NCBI GenBank assembly: GCA_028749235.1 | Contig: JAQULS010000021.1 | Span: 1-32,416 of the forward strand | Length of the DNA: 32,416 nt | Source: Acidobacteriota bacterium | GTDB lineage: Bacteria; Acidobacteriota; Aminicenantia; Aminicenantales; UBA4085 | Direction: 5' to 3' | In this document: piece by piece, positions 30,126 to 32,416 of the stretch | Numbering within the stretch: position 1 is the first letter of the stretch | How the letters are laid out: each line of letters starts with the position of its first letter | Program-made: the position numbers and the translations under genes | The notes under the pieces: model-generated | Told to the model about the DNA's origin: nothing | The model's database searches: none | What the model saw: only the letters and a program-made list of their open reading frames with translations

Positions 30126-31098
30126 CGGACTCGGCGCAGGCGGCCAGGAGTTCGGCGATCGTCGTCTCGGCCAGGCCCACGCATGTATCGGCCGCGCCGT
30201 AATAGACCCTGACCGGGCTGCCCGGCTCGGCGAAGCCGTCGCGGTCGATTGTCTCCACGATCATGCCGCTGGGGAAGACGACGTTGGGTACCTGGCCCGC
30301 GAGCTCATAGATCTCGCGCGGCTCGAGGATGTTGCGGCGGCAGCGGCCGAGGACCTTGGTTGGGTCGCGCAAGTCGAGAAGCACCGCGCCGGCCTGGTAG
30401 ATGTTGGAGCTTCCAAAGTGGCCGGCGACACCGTGGTAGATATGAAGCCAGCCCTGACGGGTCTTGACCGGCGGCGGGCCGGAGCCGATGAACTCGTCCC
30501 AATAATGGAACCGGCCGTCGATGAGCGGGGCAACGGGGCGCCAGGTCAGAAGGTCGTCGCTCTCGGACAGCCAGATCGTGCTGCCGGATGTAGGGCCGTC
30601 GACGTGGCGGGCCTTGTTGGGCCGGTCCAGCCGCAGATAGCTGCCCCCGATCTTCTCCGGGAAAAGAACGCCGTTGCGGATATCCTCGTCGGAGACCCGG
30701 CCCAGGAACTCAAACTCGCGGAAATCGGCCGTACGGCCCAGCCCAAGCTGGCAGCCGTCGTCCATGTCCATGGCGAAAAGGATGTAGTAAGCGCCGTCAA
30801 GCCGGGTGATGCGGGCGTCGTAGATGTGATAGACGCGCTTCCCGAGCTTCTCCAAGCCCTTGAATTCGACGATCCGGGGCGCGACCTCGAAAGAGATGCC
30901 ATCTTGGCTATGAGCGGGAACAATATACGTCTCGCGGGACCGGTCTTGGACGCGAAGGAGCAGGGTGATCAGGCGGGCGGTCGTATCGACCCGTTCGACG
31001 GCTCCCGGGTTGAAGACCGAGGTCACGTCGTGAAGCAGGGGAGGGACGTCGGGGATGTCGGCGCGCGTCAGGATGGGATTTCGGGGGTGGCGTCTCAT
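30079..31098 (-). CDS. GH130 beta-mannoside phosphorylase-like protein
   Basis: A 339-residue five-bladed propeller glycoside phosphorylase, probably cytoplasmic since no signal peptide is seen. Family features include the N-terminal HPRNPILTRADIP, TSVFNPGAV, and the catalytic Asp, D94, in HIYDARITRLDGAYY, where many relatives have EDPR. Later motifs are WLHIYHGVAG and YYGAADTCVGLAETT. GH130 enzymes phosphorolyse beta-mannosides (beta-1,4-mannooligosaccharides, mannosyl-glucose or related) to mannose-1-phosphate; the exact substrate is open. GGAGG precedes the ATG. The natural C-terminus seems to end near LLAACAE; the last 16 or so residues (SEIGVRLPFPSDFRTT) are encoded by the inverted-repeat element. 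The stop overlaps the URO-D start. Confidence 0.88.
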   Translation of the reverse strand: MRRHPRNPILTRADIPDVPPLLHDVTSVFNPGAVERVDTTARLITLLLRVQDRSRETYIVPAHSQDGISFEVAPRIVEFKGLEKLGKRVYHIYDARITRLDGAYYILFAMDMDDGCQLGLGRTADFREFEFLGRVSDEDIRNGVLFPEKIGGSYLRLDRPNKARHVDGPTSGSTIWLSESDDLLTWRPVAPLIDGRFHYWDEFIGSGPPPVKTRQGWLHIYHGVAGHFGSSNIYQAGAVLLDLRDPTKVLGRCRRNILEPREIYELAGQVPNVVFPSGMIVETIDRDGFAEPGSPVRVYYGAADTCVGLAETTIAELLAACAESEIGVRLPFPSDFRTT

Positions 31099-31113
31099 GG
31101 GGCCTCCGCGGAA

Positions 31114-31142
31114 AACCTATCATTTCGGCCCCGGCGATTCAA
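31114..31142 (-). promoter_or_regulatory. Possible promoter for the GH130/URO-D operon
   Basis: On the minus strand TTGAAT (31142-31137), 17 bp, weak TAGGTT (31119-31114), shortly before the ATG at 31098. It is back-to-back with the promoter at 31148. Confidence 0.35.
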
Positions 31143-31147
31143 CTCGG

Positions 31148-31176
31148 TTGACATTTTCGCCGCCCGAAAATATAAC
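31148..31176 (+). promoter_or_regulatory. Strong sigma-70-type promoter for the GH172 gene
   Basis: TTGACA (31148-31153, six of six), 17 bp, TATAAC (31171-31176, five of six). The leader carries GGAGG 5 nt before the GTG start at 31211. Confidence 0.7.
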
Positions 31177-31210
31177 TCTGGAGGTCGCATTCCAAATTTC
31201 GGAGGCAATC

Positions 31211-32374
31211 GTGAAACGACCCCTCGTCAAGATTCTCATCCTGGTGGCGGCTACCTCGCTCATCGTTTCGGCCCAGGAGAAGCCCAAGGGCTACAACGGC
31301 CTGGGCCTGGGCCTGGGCAGCCTGAGCCGCCTGTCCAAGGCCCAAACCCGCTCCGTCTCGCCCGAGAACTTCAGCGGCGAAAAGGGCAAGGCCGGCATGT
31401 CCATCGACGGGCCCGCCCTCAACGCGGCCCGCGACCTGGGCCAGGGCTGGAAAGTCTCGCCCTATGTGCGGATCAAGGCCAAGGACACCCTGGTCCTGGC
31501 CGACGTCAAAGGCGAAGGCGCCATCCAGCAGATCTGGTGCACGCCGTCCGGCATTTCCCGCTTCGCCATCCTGCGCATCTACTGGGATGGCGAGACCGAG
31601 CCTTCGGTCGAATGCCCCCTGGGCGATTTCTTCGCTTCGGGCTGGGGCCAGTATGCCCAGCTCTCCTCGCTGGCCGTCTGCGTCAATCCCGGCTCGGCTT
31701 ACAACTGCTACTGGGAGATGCCCTTCCGCAAGGGCTTCAAGGCCACCCTGGAGAACATCTCGGACGACGTCTTCACCATCTATTACCAGATCAACTACAC
31801 GCTGACCGACGTCCCGGCCGACGCGGCCTACTTCCATGCCCAGTTCCGGCGGGTCAATCCGCTGCCCTACAAGACGGACTACACCATCCTCGACGGCGTC
31901 AAGGGCTGGGGCCACTACGTCGGCACGTACATGGCCTGGGGCGTCAACAACAACGGCTGGTGGGGCGAGGGCGAAATCAAGTTCTTCATGGACGGCGATA
32001 CCAAGTTCCCGACCATCTGCGGCACGGGGACCGAGGACTACTTCTGCGGCTCGTACGACTTCGACGCCAAGCGGGCCGACGGCACCGTCCAGTATACCGA
32101 GCATACCACGCCTTACACCGGTCTCTACCAGGTCATCCGCGGCGACGGCCACTATCAGGTTCAGCAGCGCTTCGGGCTCTATCGCTGGCACATCATGGAC
32201 CCGATCCGCTTCGAGAAGGACCTCAAAGTGACCATCCAGGCGCTGGGCTGGCGGAACGGCGGGCGCTACCTGCCCTTGCAGGACGACATCGCCTCGGTCG
32301 CCTACTGGTACCAGGCCGAGCCGCACGCCAAGTTCCCCAAGCTGCCCGACAAGGACAGCCTGGAGATCATCTGA
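31211..32374 (+). CDS. Exported DUF2961 / GH172-family glycoside hydrolase
   Basis: A 387-residue secreted enzyme. The GTG at 31211 follows GGAGG; the in-frame ATGs upstream (31055 onward) are rejected because they precede the promoter. The signal peptide is LVKILILVAATSLIVSAQ. The body is DUF2961, now GH172, whose known members act on alpha-D-fructofuranosides (difructose dianhydride) or alpha-D-arabinofuranosides. Conserved blocks include GEGAIQQIWCTP, CPLGDFFASGWG, YYQINYTL, the acid-rich WWGEGEIKFFMDGD and GTGTEDYFCGSYDF; the Glu residues of the last two (E253/E255 and E275) fit the catalytic pair. The protein probably acts in the periplasm. It is transcribed away from the GH130/URO-D genes. 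Substrate within the family is not known. Confidence 0.9.
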   Translation: MKRPLVKILILVAATSLIVSAQEKPKGYNGLGLGLGSLSRLSKAQTRSVSPENFSGEKGKAGMSIDGPALNAARDLGQGWKVSPYVRIKAKDTLVLADVKGEGAIQQIWCTPSGISRFAILRIYWDGETEPSVECPLGDFFASGWGQYAQLSSLAVCVNPGSAYNCYWEMPFRKGFKATLENISDDVFTIYYQINYTLTDVPADAAYFHAQFRRVNPLPYKTDYTILDGVKGWGHYVGTYMAWGVNNNGWWGEGEIKFFMDGDTKFPTICGTGTEDYFCGSYDFDAKRADGTVQYTEHTTPYTGLYQVIRGDGHYQVQQRFGLYRWHIMDPIRFEKDLKVTIQALGWRNGGRYLPLQDDIASVAYWYQAEPHAKFPKLPDKDSLEII

Positions 32375-32416
32375 CGGATCGCGCTCGCCGCGAACGATTG
32401 GTTTCTTCCGGGGGGG

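Noticed and set aside
31055-31210. Upstream start for the GH172 gene
   Set aside because: It would place the TTGACA-N17-TATAAC promoter inside the gene and bury the signal peptide; GTG 31211 has a good ribosome site.
1-32416. A polysaccharide utilisation locus
   Set aside because: Glycoside hydrolases are scattered on both strands, and no SusC/SusD pair, sugar transporter or dedicated sugar regulator is present.

Overview
The window looks like chromosomal DNA from a high-GC, diderm, heterotrophic bacterium living on carbohydrate and protein. Exported TolB/tricorn-type propeller proteins, scattered single glycoside hydrolases, DUF1080 and DUF2961 families, an M48 peptidase fused to zinc ribbons, and a PerR/desulfoferrodoxin/rubrerythrin oxygen-defence set together resemble Candidatus Aminicenantes or a related Acidobacteriota-like lineage. 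That placement is inference from gene content; there is no rRNA or other marker gene in the window. Outer-membrane beta-barrels and many signal peptides support a Gram-negative envelope.

Layout. 2-6705: end of a GH3 beta-xylosidase/glucosidase with a PA14 insert, an exported metallopeptidase-propeller-barrel fusion, and a CBM9-like exported protein. 6702-9659: a PatB-type C-S lyase, a universal stress protein and a beta-lactamase-fold lipoprotein, joined in part by 4-base overlaps. 9725-13856: a small barrel protein, a GH38 alpha-mannosidase and an exported protein made of two copies of a His-containing 104-residue unit. 13863-18902: an M48 peptidase divergent from a tricorn-like protease. 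18915-22655 (minus strand): a clan-D alpha-galactosidase-like enzyme and a membrane Ser/Thr kinase with a zinc ribbon. 22770-26593: a sugar nucleotidyltransferase, an exported 3-keto-disaccharide hydrolase-type protein (minus strand), a Tat-exported sugar isomerase-like protein and a GHMP kinase strongly resembling plant glucuronokinase. 26690-28154 (minus strand): rubrerythrin, desulfoferrodoxin and a PerR-type regulator in one operon. 28268-32374: a small membrane protein, a URO-D family protein and a GH130 phosphorylase (minus strand), and a GH172 (DUF2961) enzyme.

The genes mostly stand alone or in pairs, and there is no SusC/SusD polysaccharide locus. The shared theme is breakdown of mannosides, xylosides, galactosides, fructosides or arabinosides, and possibly 3-keto-glycosides, in the periplasm or at the surface, with salvage of the sugars and with peptidases for peptide breakdown. 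Sigma-70-like promoters with 17-18 bp spacing precede many transcription units, and several divergent pairs have back-to-back promoters.

The observations most worth following are: (a) a short inverted-repeat element whose sequence supplies the stop codon of the GH130 gene and the start codon of the URO-D gene, with a third arm at the nucleotidyltransferase stop codon; (b) the exact-register 104-residue duplication with paired histidines; (c) the metallopeptidase-propeller-barrel fusion; (d) the PerR operon with an inverted repeat over its promoter; (e) the exported 3-keto-sugar pair beside a glucuronokinase-like gene. No CRISPR array, tRNA, rRNA, transposase or prophage gene was seen.
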